From Sipunculus nudus (Eukaryota > Annelida > Sipuncula > Golfingiida > Sipunculidae): 64,000 nt of DNA. Below the pieces are notes generated by a model that worked only from the letters and a program-made list of their open reading frames with translations, did no database searches and had not been told where the DNA came from. Position numbers and translations under genes: made by a program. Below are positions 24,762-53,974 of the stretch, piece after piece (the stretch's first letter is position 1; each line of letters opens with the position of its first letter). The stretch is from the NCBI GenBank assembly GCA_026874595.1, contig CM049310.1, forward strand, positions 21,180,058 through 21,244,057, read 5' to 3'.

Positions 24762-24968
24762 TGTGATCATGTGATCCCACTATCTCACCGGTGGGGAAGT
24801 CATGTGACTTCAGGACCACACTCACAAATGTACCCCACAATTCACCTGGTGAGGTCATGTGACCAGAGAATCCTGTTGTAAAGTTTTTGTGTTCCCATGA
24901 TACACCAGCTGAGGTCATGTGACCATAGAATCTTGCTGGTAAGGTAATCATGTGACCCAAAGACCTCA
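24762..24968. repeat. Degenerate tandem repeat with TCATGTGA motifs
   Basis: Five diverged repeats, each with a TCATGTGA-type motif (about 24768, 24813, 24855, 24915 and 24949), most extended to GTCATGTGAC. Neighbouring text such as 'gaatc-tg-tggtaa-gt' also recurs. The block lies just downstream of the PI4KB stop codon. TCATGTGA is the M-box/E-box type bound by MITF/TFE factors in animals; binding here is speculation. Confidence 0.6.
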
Positions 24969-25021
24969 TAATTAAAATTGTGCACAGAGCAATGGAAATA
25001 TGTCACATAGTTCACAACTGA

Positions 25022-42473
<17,452 letters not shown>

Positions 42474-42518
42474 GATGGTCCTTTAGTGGAAAGAGTCCCA
42501 CTTGTTCACCTTAAATCT
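42474..42518 (-). other. PI4KB: PI4KB 5' UTR next to the start codon
   Basis: Immediately upstream of the ATG on the minus strand. It contains an in-frame TAA. At 42518/42519 the minus strand reads 'tgatctctaccag', a plausible splice acceptor, so the leader may be spliced from an upstream non-coding exon. An alternative donor, GTG|GTAAGG, lies near 42573. Confidence 0.4.
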
Positions 42519-44924
42519 GGTAGAGATCAGGATTAAATGACTATCCCAGCATCCAACAGCATCTAATCCTTACCACAGCTGAACCCACTACTGACACCGG
42601 CCCTCCTGCACCCCACACATCAAACACAGCTCTGAACTCAATGTTCCCGTTCCCTGCATGTGCTGCCTATGCGTCACCAAATCCCCTTGATGACACATAA
42701 ACAAATGCTTTTGGGGACAAATGTCCTTGTCGGAGTACAAGTATGCCTTTCACTGAGGACTTGTCATGGTACAGTACACATAGGTATACATATGCTGGGA
42801 CCAAGGAGCAGATAAGTATGCCAATTCCAGGGCCCATGTATTACCTTAAAAGGTATGCATACTTCCTAATAAACAAAGTAGGTGTAGGTTTCAAAAGAAG
42901 GCCCCTGAACCATGAAGCTGTGATTATTTGACACCTATACACACACAGAACAAGTATGACATGGAAGTACCGGTCTGCATGACTTGGATCTAATATTCAG
43001 GTATAAAAAGCCTGGGGGTTCATTAATCCACAAACCAATTATCTCTGTACATTGATGTCGGCTGTTCTATTTGCATGAACCTGCAATCTAGGTTTTGACA
43101 TGACAACAGCCCACTGACCTTTAACTACAACACATAAAGGGACAATACAGGACCATTAATGTACTGATACTGTATGCATTGATCTAACGAACACCTTTGG
43201 GCTTTGTACAATATCAATACTTGGCTAGTTCACACCTGAGCTAAAAACAAATCATATTTGTAACTTTTTTTGTTCATTAATTAGGACCTAGTGTTCAGTC
43301 AGCATACCTGCAAATGTTGAGGAAGTGTTTGTTTTTTATGAACAAGGCTATATAAATTCACCAAAGGATGCAGTGTATACTGCAACAAGTGACCAATGGG
43401 TCATGACGCTCAGCTGACTGGGAAGAGATTTGCAAAAGGAAATTTTATCATCTGAATGGTAGTATATACCCATTCAACTGAAGCATCAAACAGATTAACC
43501 AACAGGCCAAGATTGTGACTGTATTTATATTTATATATCTCAAAAATACAGAAAATATGCATAAACTTTAAAAAAAATACAGGTGGTTCCACCAGTCTGC
43601 AGAAAAACACTAAATGGTCAATATCCATGCAAAGAATCATGGTGAACTCTGCATCAGTTGTTCAGATACTTCAGCTTTTGTATCAAATTTTCCATTATTC
43701 TGAGGGATACTTCGGAGTCCTATAGCTTGAAGGATATGGGTAACAAAGACCTAATTTCAGGTTTCCACAGACACTTTTCATGGGCCTCCTTGCATGACAA
43801 GAATGAAGATTCTAAGTCCTGTTGTTACAATTTGTGCCATGTTAACAGATGACAGCATCCTTTAAGATCTCAAAAATAGAGAAAAAAATTTATAAAAAAA
43901 CCTGAACAAATACAGGTGGTGCCACCAGTCTGCAGAAACTGATGAAACACTCAATAATCAATATCAATGCAAAGAATCATGGTGATCTCTGCATTAGTTG
44001 TTCTGAAACTTCAGCTTTTGTATCAAATTTTCAATTATTCTGAGGGATACTTCGGAGTCCTATAGCTTGAAGGATATGGGTAACAGAGACCTAATTTCAT
44101 GTTTCCATGGAGACTTTTCATTGGTCTCCCAGTGTGTCAAGAATGAAGATTCTAGGTCCAGTTGATATGATTTGTGCCCTGTTAACAGATGTTCATATCT
44201 TTATAGGTCTCAAAAATAGAGAAAAAAATTCGTAAAAAAAACCTGAACAAATACAGGTGGTGCCACCAGTCTGCAGAAACTGATGAAACACTCCATAATC
44301 AATATCGATACAAACAATTATGGTGATCGCTGCATTAGTTGTTCAGATACTTCAGCTTTTGTATCAATTTTTCCATTATTCTGAGCTGTACTTTGGAGTG
44401 CCATAGCTAAAAGGATTTGGGAACACAGACCTAATTTCAGGTTACATGTAGACTTTTCATGGGTCTCCCTGTGTATCAAGAATTAAGATTCTAGGTCCAG
44501 TTGTTATGATTTGTACCCTGTTGACAGATATCTACATCCTTAAAGGTCTCAAAAATAGAGAAAAAAAATTGTAAAAATTTGAAAAAATACAGGTGGCATC
44601 ACCAGTCTGCAGGAACTGATGGAACACCTCTTGATTAATATGTATGCCAAAAATCATGACAATCAGTTTGTAGTTATTGAGATGGTGCAGTTTGTTTTTA
44701 TCAAATTTTCCATTATATTGAGGGGGGGGTAATTGGGAGCCCCACAGCTCAAAGGATATGGGAAACAGAGACCTTATTTCAGGTTTCCATGGTGACTTTT
44801 CATAAGTCTCTCACTGTGTCAGGAATGAAGATTCTAGGTCCAGTCTTTACAATTTGTGCCCTGTTGACAGATGTTCACATTTTTAAAGGTCTCAAAAATA
44901 GCGAAAACGATTCGTAAAAAATAA

Positions 44925-47572
44925 AACAAGGGACCTATGGGTCACGACGCTCAGCTGTTATATATGATAAAAAAATATTATTTAGAAATGAGGCACATGC
45001 TGGTTTTGTGTGGTAATAAATATAAGCTGTATTATGAGTTGTTGTTGTTTAGCTTATGTATGATTTTGATAGTACCTTTGGAGACAGTGAAGAGGATTGA
45101 TTTCATTTATTTTATTAACAAATGGAGTACTACTGTCACACAGATTTTGACTTGGCCATATAACTTATAAGCAGAACATATAATATAAGAGTTTAACTAT
45201 TTATTAAAAAAATTACAAATATTGTCCCAAATATAATTTTTATTAAATATAATAAGAGAATCATATGATTTTTTTAAAATGAAATATAACTGATATGATT
45301 ATTAAAATAATATTAAAGAATATATTCATGAATGCATTCATGAATACATTTTGAAAGTATTTGCACGAGTATTCATATACTTTCATTTGTACCTGAATTC
45401 CCATTCTTTATGCAAGAAATTTTATAATGGAGTACATAATCATATTCGTATTTAAATACAATTACAAAGTATTCGCACCATGTCTGGTATTTATTCTGTT
45501 TTCACCAAACAATGATGTTGAGAATCCAGAATATACAAAATTCACACATTTAAATAATGATCATAAGTACCTGGTTTAAAGGCTTTTATTTATATTAAAA
45601 AATAACTGTAAAAAATTCATTTTGGACTAATTTCACATCAATGTACACACTAGACACAGTAGGAATCTAGATTAATATTATCAACTGCATCTTTGTCTAT
45701 CATTAATTTCCTTCATATAATCCTTAATGATTAGTAATGAATAATATGATTTACTTCTTTATCATTAAAAATGAACTGAAAAATGCCATAGGTGACTGCA
45801 TGGTGTTATTTGGAATATGTGACATTCTACCCATCGATACAAGATTCTTATATCATCGGTAACTGCAAGTTAATTTCCTGTTATTATAAACTAACAAATT
45901 CCTTTTCTATTTTTCTTTAATTTGTTATTAAAAACCAATAAAAATTTATTAATTTATTGTTTACTGTTATGTTGTTGGTTAAAACTACTAGATGAGTTGG
46001 GTTGAACACCTGGATCAACTGTGGCTGGCCATAAGCTGCCTGGATTCTCCCCTCAAGCGTGCATAATTTGATGAAAGGTCAACAAGGTCAACATACAGGT
46101 GACTCAAGAGGGGCTGGAGAGAGCCAAAGTCTGACAGGGTCTCATAAAAAACATTAATAAAAGCTACAATATTTGGCAAATTTCTTTCAGCTTTCTAAAC
46201 TAAAAAGCTGAAATCCTTATGTGTGCATGATATGAAAATTATATCAACAGTGCTCACGGGAAACAAACGTGCAATGGTCACAGTTGGGCAAAATTTAAGG
46301 TACTAATTTTATATTTATACTAATAACTTATAAAATTTGAAAAATTCAGAACTAATTTTGGGTATTCAATTGAATCTTGATTAAATAATGTTACATCCCT
46401 GACAAAAAAGATCTCTAGCTTCAGCAATGCCCTTGTTAAGGGAGTAAATATATTTCTTGATTTTTTTTACAAAGTGCATTATGTTTGGGCCCATAACTTA
46501 AAAAAAATACACAATACTGACATCATTTCTGGCATGTGCATAGTGAATGTATAGAAAAATATGTATATTATATATGATCAAAGTCAGATCAGTGGTTTTG
46601 ATATTAGGCAGTCTTAAAGTGTAACATTGGGTTTTTAATGGAAAAATGAAGTTTTTCATTGATATCTCAAAGGAATTAAGTCCTAGTGACCAAATTCTTG
46701 GCATGGTAGGGGATTTTGGAGAAATCTAACTGTATGCCAAATTTAAGGAACTTAGAGCTGAAGCTCAGGAGCTGAGCTCTAGCAAACTGCATAACACTGG
46801 CAATAAGTGACATGGTGCTTGAAAACTTGAATAAAATCTACAGTTTTTGATCAACTGGTTTCAAATTTTTGGTGTTAACAGTTGAAATGCTAACAAAAAA
46901 CATGCTGTGAAAATTAAATCCACAGCAGTTACAGCAAAAAAACGTGCCATGGTCAAAGTTGGGCAAAATTTAAGGTACCAATTTTTTATTTTTTCTAATA
47001 TTTTTAAAAATTTAAAAGATTTTGATCTAATTTTGGGTATAAAATTTAATTTTGATTTATAAAAGTAATATTACTGGAAAAAAAGTGCTTAGCTTTAACA
47101 AGTTTTGTGTTAAGTGATAAAATTTCTTTCCTGATTATTTACAAAATGCATTATGTTTGGGCCCATAACTTTTTAAAATTAAATAATACAGACCTAATTT
47201 CTGGCATGTACATAGGAATTATAAAGAGGATTATTTATAGGAAATATGAGGAAAAACAGATGAGTGGTTTTGATATTAGGCAGTCCTAAAGTGTGAAAAT
47301 AGGTTTTTAATAAAAAATTGAGGTTTTTCCTTAATTTCTCAAAGGAATGAAGTCGCAAAGACCCAGTTTTCGGCTTGGTAGGAGATCTTGGGGACATCTA
47401 ACATTATGCTGAATTTTGGATTCCTAGGTCTTACGGTTTCAAAACGTGCCACATCTACGGACGGACGGACGGACGGACGGACGGACGGACGGACGGACGG
47501 ACGGACAGACGGACGGACGACGGACAATGGACCACGACTATAGCTCAGATGACTTATAGTCAGCTGAGCTAA
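44925..47572 (-). mobile_element. Helentron-like element inserted in the tandem-array element
   Basis: On the minus strand it starts TTAGCTCAGCTGACTATAAG (47572) and ends with CAGCTGAGC, then CGTGACCCATAGGTCC, then CTTGTT (44925). It is 2648 bp and matches the outer element at 2803-7037 without its nested insert. The host unit's 'ttcgtaaaaaa-aaatacaggtgg' is split exactly at this element, which proves insertion into the array. It carries the GACG microsatellite near one end and no recognised coding sequence. Confidence 0.8.
47459..47519 (+). repeat. GACG tetranucleotide microsatellite
   Basis: About 14 near-perfect ACGG/GACG units just inside the end of the inserted Helentron-like element. 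The same position in other copies has short GTCC or GACAG runs, so the microsatellite expanded within the element. Confidence 0.95.
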
Positions 47573-48984
47573 AAATACAGGTGGCCCCACCAGTCTACAG
47601 GAAGTGATGAAACTACTCATGATCAATATGTATGCAAAAAATAATAACCATCAGTGATGTAGTTAATGAGATATTGAAGTTTAGTATGAAAGTTTTGACT
47701 ATTCTGGGGGGGTACTTTGGGGCCCCATAGCTTGAAAGATATGGGTAACAGAGACCTAATTTCTGGTTTCCATGGAGACTTTTCATAGGTCTCGCAGTGT
47801 GTCAAGAATTAAGATTCTAGGTCCAGTCTTTACGATTTGTGCCCTGTTAACAAATGTTCACATTTTTAAAGGTCTCAAAAATAGAGAAAAAAATTTGTAA
47901 AAAAATCGAAAAATACAGATGGCACCACCAGTCTGCAGACACTGATGAAACATCTCATGATCAATATGTATGCAAAAAATAATGACCATCAGTGATGTAG
48001 TAAATGAGATATTGAAGTTTTTGTATGAAATTTTTTACTATTCTGGGGGGGGGGGGGGTACTTTGGGGCCCCATAGCTTGAAGGATATGGGTAACAGAGA
48101 CCTAATTTCTGGTTTCCATGGAGACTTTTCATAGGTCTCTCAGTGTGTCAAGAATTAGGATTCTAGGTCCAGTCTTTACGATTTGTGCCCTGTTAACAGA
48201 TGTTTACATTTTTAAAGGTCTCAAAAATAGAGAAAAAAATTCGTAAAAAAATTGAAAAATATAGGTGGCGCCACCAGTCTGCAGGAAGTGATGAAACTTC
48301 TCATGATCAATATGTATGCAAAAAATCATGACCATCAGTGATGTAGTTAATGAGATATTGAAGTTTTTGTATGAAATTTTTTAATATTCTTGGGGGGTAC
48401 TTTGAGGCCCCATAGCTCGAAGGATATGGGTAACAGAGACCTAATTTCTGGTTTCCAAGGAGATTTTTCATGGACCTCTCAGAATGTAAAGTTACAAGAT
48501 TCTAGGTCCAGCGGTTACGATTTGTGCCAGGTTAACAGACAGATGGACAGACGGACAGATGGACGGATGACGAACAAAGAATGATCGCTATAGCTCAGAT
48601 GACTTACAGTCAGCTGAGCTAAAAACAGTATAAAAGTTTGAAAATATGTCATTTACATAAATTACTTAGTCATCATAATGAATTTAAAAGGTAATGATCA
48701 GTTTGGTTTTATATTTGCAGCTTTCACATATTCAGAAATTTCTGAAATTCCAGGAACCCTGTTGTATTAGATTTTGCTTGAAAGTATCTCATTTTCAATA
48801 GCTTCAATGCACCTGCAATTTAATGGTCTTCAAGGCTTTGACCTAGCAAGAATATACTGCTGATAAAATATAGGCTCAATATCCTAACATGTGTCAGGAC
48901 ACTTTTTACATGACATTCCTAATATGTCAGGAAACTGCTATTGTGGCAAGGTATATTAATATTCAAGTGTTGTGCATGAATGCC

Positions 48985-49295
48985 TGGGTGTGCATCATTG
49001 AAGCATGGTCAGGAACCTGTGATCCTAAGGTTGTAGGTTCGTGTCCCATTCTGACTGTTCATTACACCAATACCCCTGGCTAAGGTCTTAAGAACAGGGG
49101 TGCATGCTCTTCACCCAGGAGTGAATTGGTACTGGTCATGTGTGGCAGGCAGATGATAAATGAATAATCTTACAGCCACTTTTAGGACTCTTTGGGTGTA
49201 TGCTTCCCAGGGAAATGAGAAAAGCCACAAGAGTGAACAGTTGGAATGACCAAGATGGAAAAGAGTACAGTCAGATGACACTGACATCATCAGTG
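48985..49295 (+). mobile_element. Probable tRNA-derived SINE, second family
   Basis: A B-box GGTTCGTGTCC lies near 49037, with a weak A-box-like TGGTCAGGAAC about 30 bases before it. A body of about 240 bp follows, with 'ggtgcatgctcttcacccag' and 'tttgggtgtatgcttcccag'. It differs in body sequence from the SINE at 8671. The 3' end abuts the Helitron fragment at 49306. Confidence 0.45.
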
Positions 49296-49305
49296 ATATA
49301 AAAAA

Positions 49306-49420
49306 CTAGACATTTCTTGGCACCGCAGGTGCCAGAGTATCCCCAGACATAGTAGGCCCCCCCCCCCTTTAAGAATAGGCCCCCATTTTTAGCAGCATAT
49401 ACTGACACTTGGCATATTTA
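49306..49420 (-). mobile_element. Helitron-like 3' end fragment, inverted
   Basis: Inverse copy of 2445-2571. On the minus strand the stem-loop GGCACC-TGC-GGTGCC, then AAGAAATGT, then CTAG and a flanking T are conserved, as are the C/G-tract (49359-49372) and 'ttagcagcatatactgacac'. The rest of the element is absent or not recognisable. Confidence 0.7.
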
Positions 49421-49424
49421 AGCA

Positions 49425-50600
49425 GTACAAGCTGGCTTGGCTGTGACTGCTGGCAGAGTGACAAACAGTGATATATGTGTAATGCAGGTGCTTTTACACT
49501 AGGACCTATAAACTGCTTAATGTTACCAGGGTGCCCTATCTCTGATAAGATCTTTACATGCAGAATTATATGAGGAAATACCTAAACGATAAAATCACAC
49601 ACAGTGTATAGTAAAGAAATATCATTCACTAAAATATATATATATAATATATTAATTAATAGTAACCTGATAGTACATCTTTGGATTTAGCATGAGATTG
49701 TGTATAACAGTATGGACATTATTCAATGAGGAACAATAAATCTTTCCTAATATATAATTTCATGTAATTTAGAACAAAAAACAGTGCATATCATGACAGC
49801 TACTTGCTGATCTCAAATTTTCATGAGAATGTGATAAATGATTTTTCTCAAAGCTTTCATTCTGTCCCTCTGTACATACTGCACTTAAACTTAGTGCATA
49901 TTGTCTGGGAGAAGCTTATGTACATACACTGTAATAGGTTCACGTGGACTGCAATGATTAAATCACAAATACACAGAGCAACAGTAGCTTTACTTGTCTT
50001 ACTCAGTTTTATTCAACTGCTTTGCAGGCTGATGTAATAAATCTTTATGTAACACAGACATCTTATGAAGGGCTGAACTCTGACCCTAAACTGTGCAAAA
50101 CCTGGTATGATTGATCAGTCTCATTGTCTGTAACTGAGTGTAAGAGACCTTGTACCATTACGGCTCTTGTTTACTTTATAAGCTCTTTGTGAAAAAGAGC
50201 TCAAGCAAGCAAGTCCTAAATGAACTATTGTTAATTTGTAAGTCTAAAATGAGAAATTTTCTGATGAATACATTCCACACTGCCATTTTAATGTTGCATA
50301 TTCCCCAAATTTCACCTGCCATTTTAATTTTGCATAATCCCCCCAAAATCCTGACCTGCTGTCCCTGATCTCTCCACTGCATGATGTGATCAATTCTCAA
50401 TTTCATTTCAGTGTTAATACATAATTATAATGTTATTATTTGAACTTATCTATCATAATATCATAACCTATTGGTCAGGAACTTATGCTTGACCTGTTAA
50501 AAAATCTAATATATACAGCTGTGTAAAAGGCTATGCAGGTGTGGTTTGGTGAAAATCTGATTCTCTGAAAAAAAAATATTGATTCTGGATCTTTGAAAAA
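49425..50600. other. Non-coding, nothing recognised
   Basis: AT-rich sequence between the Helitron fragment and the LINE remnant. The 'tgccattttaatttt-gcat' phrase is duplicated near 50282 and 50322. No gene is supported. Confidence 0.5.
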
Positions 50601-50613
50601 CATGATGTGATTT

Positions 50614-51324
50614 TTGTCCATGTTAGTGTGTATTACTATAATGTATGTCGGTCAGTTATTAAGATGTGTAAAATATTGGACAAAACTAGTACATTATGGG
50701 AATAATAGATATCCAAAACGTATATATAATATGCTGTTTAATCTAGACATGAATGGAAAACAAACATGGGTTACTCATATAAGAAGCATAATATGCAGCG
50801 CAGGTTTTGGGTATGTGTGGATGAATCAAAAGGTAGGAGACATTGGAATATTTTTGGCTAAAATAAAGGAAAGAATCATTGATATGGCAGTACAAAACTG
50901 GTCTTGTGATGTAGAATTAAATACTAAGTTAAATTTATATGGTACTTTTAAATCTATGCTCTCAATATAGAAATATTTACTGTGTGTGACTATTACCAAG
51001 CATAAAGAAGCGCTAGCTAGATTGAGATATTCATGTCATGATTTGATGATTGAAAAGGGAAGGTATACGCAAATGGATAGAGAAGAAAGAATATGCAAGT
51101 TTTGTGTTAACCATGGTTTTAATTAAATAGAGGATGAGTTCCATTTTGTACACGAATGTTTGTTATATAATGGTTTGAGGAAGAAATATTTAAGAAAGAG
51201 CCTACATGCACCAAACAAGGAAAATTTTATTAGGGTTTTTAACTTGAATGAAGAGAAAGAAATAATCAGATTTGCAGCATATGTATATCATGGTTTTAAA
51301 TTAAGAGAAAATTATATGAAATGA
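50614..51324 (+). pseudogene. LINE ORF2 C-terminal remnant with two in-frame stops
   Basis: One continuous frame from 50614 to the TGA at 51322-51324 encodes the post-reverse-transcriptase C-terminal region: RCVKYWTKLVHYGNNRYPKR and IICSAGFGYVWMN, then a zinc-knuckle-like C-x2-C-x(n)-H-x4-C pattern around ICKFC and FHFVHEC, then IRFAAYVYHGFKLREN. It is broken only by TAG (50968-50970) and TAA (51124-51126). The endonuclease and reverse-transcriptase domains are missing. Family assignment rests on recalled similarity to C-terminal regions of invertebrate LINE proteins. Confidence 0.7.
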
Positions 51325-52274
51325 CTTTTGTAATAAACATAGGCAATATAAGGGTTTATCTTTAATAGATCATTAATCTATTGAATAACGACTGGATTGT
51401 AGTGAATATTTATGTCCTGAAAAATAGTAATTGTGATGGGCATTCAGGTATTATACAATTATTATTGTAACCTCCTGTAATGTTTTCGATTACAGAATAT
51501 CTACTTACAATATACCGGATGTTGTAAGTATAAGGGAAATCCGAAACAAAACTGTTTCATGTTTTCATTTACAGTGGAACCCCGCCTTTCGACCACCCCA
51601 CAATTGCGACCACCCCACAATTACGACCACTTTGCTTGGTCCCGAATTTTTTTTAGTTTATTTATGTTTAAAAATGACTCAAAATTACTACCACCCCTAA
51701 ATTCAGAATTACGACCAGATATCCTGGCCCCAGCGCTAATGCGACCCCGCTAATGCAACCACCGCCGAGAAGTACTGAAACAACTTTTGTCACGAGTCAA
51801 TAGCTGCGCCTTGTCACAGGCGCCTAAACGAAAGATCAAAGAGGGTAACAAGGGTTCCCAACCCTAGTGTAACCCTTCCTGACTCTGTGTCCGCGCTGAG
51901 ACTCGTTGAGGCGTAAGTTGTAGATCAAAGAGGGTAACTATCGGCTGATTACTTAATGAGCCGGTCTGCCTGGCTAACTGCCCTAGGGTCTTTGGCTAGC
52001 GATGCTAATTGCCCCTCAGTGATCACCTGTATTACAGCTACCAAAAGTGCGGGAGTGAGAGCTTAATATTTTTACTCATCACATAATGTTCGATCCTCAT
52101 TGGTCAAAATTATGATCTAGTTAATCCTAAATCCTATTGAGCAGTCAGTCAAATGTATAAATACAAAGCTTGCATGGGGGCAAATCCGTTTATCTTGCCT
52201 TATTAGATAAATAGCTGTCAGTTTATTTCTCTGCTGGTTCATTTTGCGTTTAAATTGCTTGCTGTTGTGCGACC

Positions 52275-52440
52275 ATGCCTCGGAAAGAGCGCTCCTTGAA
52301 GGAGAAAGTGGTGTTAATCAAGGCGGAAACACCAGGATGCAGTCAGCGCCAACTGGCTCAGCAGTTAAGCGTCGGCAAAACTCAAGTGCACGCAATATAT
52401 CCTCAGGCGGAGGGCTAAATATATGACAGCCACGTATTAT
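52275..52440 (+). pseudogene. Tigger/pogo transposase N-terminal remnant (CENP-B-like HTH)
   Basis: MPRKERSLKEKVVLIKAETP, then GCSQRQLAQQLSVGKTQV, matches the N-terminal CENP-B/Psq-type helix-turn-helix of Tigger transposases. The frame is lost near 52390-52398. Reading the next frame restores ILRRRAKYM, as expected after V-Q in this family, which indicates a small indel. The DDE catalytic domain is absent. Confidence 0.7.
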
Positions 52441-52730
52441 GTTCAATTTGTTCAAGTAGGTTATTTTCGTATTGTCTCTAGTGTAATTATGTGTTAATCA
52501 TCAGTCACTACGTATGTGTCAATGTATATATATTTTTATTATGAATAAATATATAAAACAATTTTTTTTTCTTTTCAGCTACACAAAATAAAACATTCCT
52601 AATAAGGGTTCTCCGCTTGGTAAAATATTTTTTTATAAGTCACATTAAAGATATGCAATATATACAAACTGATACACATTAAACATCGCCGTGATATATG
52701 CGACCAAGGTAAGAGTTTCACAAATGCGAC

Positions 52731-53631
52731 TAGTGTTGGGACGATACAGGTTTTTGATATCATGATAATTATTCAAATTTTATCGCGATATACCGTGATA
52801 TCGCGATATATTTAATTATATATAATGGCAATAATAAGCCATCAATAATGATATTTATAACAACCACCTTTAAAGTCTTGACTTTATACAAGGGGTTAAG
52901 TATTAATATCATTTATACCTATTGTGCCAGTACCACAGAATGACTCATTAAGTGATGTAAGTTGCATGAAGGTCCTGCAGGTGTGCAAGCTTGAGGCGCG
53001 GGAAGTCCTGCCCCCATCGTCGAATCACGCTTGTCAGAACTTTCCATCAGTTTCCTATAGCTACATTAGAGCCGGAGAATCATGGCGAATTTTCGGAGAG
53101 CGTGTCATACCAATCATGGCTAAATATACCATCCTAATTTTTTATGGCAAAATATGCAACCCGTATGGAATGTTCGATTCAGTTGTGACACTTTTATGTT
53201 GACATTTTCGTTCCATGTAATAAAAGCATAAATATGTGTATTTATTGCTCTTCAATTATAATGTTATTTTCTCCTGTAATTCTCAAGCTTTTGTCCTCTC
53301 TGATTCATCCTGCTACTTCCGGACATTTCCGACTAATCCCGAAGTCTGTAAGCACACTTTTCCACCTACACGCGGACATTTCCGACTAATCCCGAAGTCT
53401 GTAAGTACACGGTTCCACCCACGCGCGTGTATTCAGATACATGTGGTTTATAAAAATAAATGTGATTCTTTGAAATAAATTTATTTTGAACCTAAAGGGC
53501 TTGCTTGTGAACCAAAATCGTGAACAAAAAATGATATCGTGGTATCGCGATAATAGGAAAGTTGACGGTATGATAACCGTAGCTGTCAGATATCATGATA
53601 ATACCGTATACCGGTAACCGTCCCAACCCTA
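52731..53631. mobile_element. Non-autonomous hAT element with 8-bp target duplication
   Basis: The termini TAGTGTTGGGACG at the left and, inverted, TAGGGTTGGGACGG at the right are hAT-type. The 8-bp duplication AATGCGAC flanks both ends (52723-52730 and 53632-53639). The inner sequence extends the inverted repeat with ATATCATGATAAT blocks. It is 901 bp; the open frames of up to about 90 residues match no transposase I can name. Confidence 0.9.
53321..53420. repeat. 53-bp direct duplication inside the hAT element
   Basis: GGACATTTCCGACTAATCCC followed by 'gaagtctgtaag' occurs at 53321 and again at 53374. The spacer after each copy is also similar ('cacacttttccacc' and 'tacacggttccacc'). Confidence 0.85.
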
Positions 53632-53974
53632 AATGCGACCACCCCCAAATTACGACCACTTTGCCAAGTCCCCAGGGTGGTCGTAATTGTGGGGTTCCAC
53701 TGTAGTTTATTTATTTATTTTGCTTTTTGTGTTATATACTTTAGTAACATTTAGTTAGTTTTGAGTTAAAAGAAATTGCAAGGAATTTGATGTAAAAATA
53801 ATGAAGTTAAAATTGTGTGATAAACGCCGCCAGTACACATACAAATATGTTAATTATGTTACATTATGTCACATGTAGCTGTTTAAATGTAAGAAGATTT
53901 GTATACTCAATTGGATCTATAGACCCAGGCCTCCTTTTTGCTGAATAAACTTGCTGTTGTTGTTGTTGTATTAC

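Larger units (their letters stand above)
21215..25021 (-). other. PI4KB: Probable PI4KB 3' untranslated region
   Basis: Downstream of the stop codon there are about 3.8 kb of AT-rich sequence without long open frames and nearly free of the repeat families seen elsewhere, bounded by an AATAAA. It contains a C-tract of about 24 bases at 22119-22142 and the tandem block at 24762-24968. Transcription is inferred only from position and composition. Confidence 0.45.
43384..48622 (-). mobile_element. Helentron-like element with ~335-bp tandem array, split by insertion
   Basis: The ends match the family seen at 2803-7037: TTAGCTCAGCTGAC at 48622 on the minus strand, and CAGCTGAGC, then TGACCCATTGGTCA, then CTTGTT at 43384. 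Between them lie about seven units of roughly 335 bp. Each contains an AGGTGG-N-CCACC motif (about 43579, 43913, 44257, 44590, 47579, 47927 and 48262), 'ccagtctgcagg', 'gatatgggtaacagagacct' and 'gattctaggtccag'. The array is interrupted at 44925-47572 by another element. A G-tract lies near 48044-48058. No coding region. Confidence 0.75.
51572..53702 (+). mobile_element. Pogo/Tigger-like element inserted in the LINE 3' UTR
   Basis: The ends CAGTGGAACCCC and GGGGTTCCACTG are perfect inverses, flanked by TA (51570-51571 and 53703-53704). Longer inverse blocks repeat 'cccacaattacgaccac' motifs. Inside is a Tigger-type transposase remnant at 52275-52440, and a hAT element is inserted at 52731-53631. 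Without the hAT insert and one target copy, the element is about 1.2 kb and non-autonomous. Confidence 0.9.
50605..53972 (+). mobile_element. 5'-truncated non-LTR retrotransposon (LINE), interrupted
   Basis: The 3' end of a LINE: residual C-terminal coding (50614-51324), a 3' UTR, then after a DNA-transposon insertion (51572-53702) the rest of the 3' UTR ending 'gctgaataaacttgctgttg' and a short TTG-repeat tail (53951-53969). The 5' end is cut at about 50605, as is typical of LINE insertion. The clade is not determined. Confidence 0.75.
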
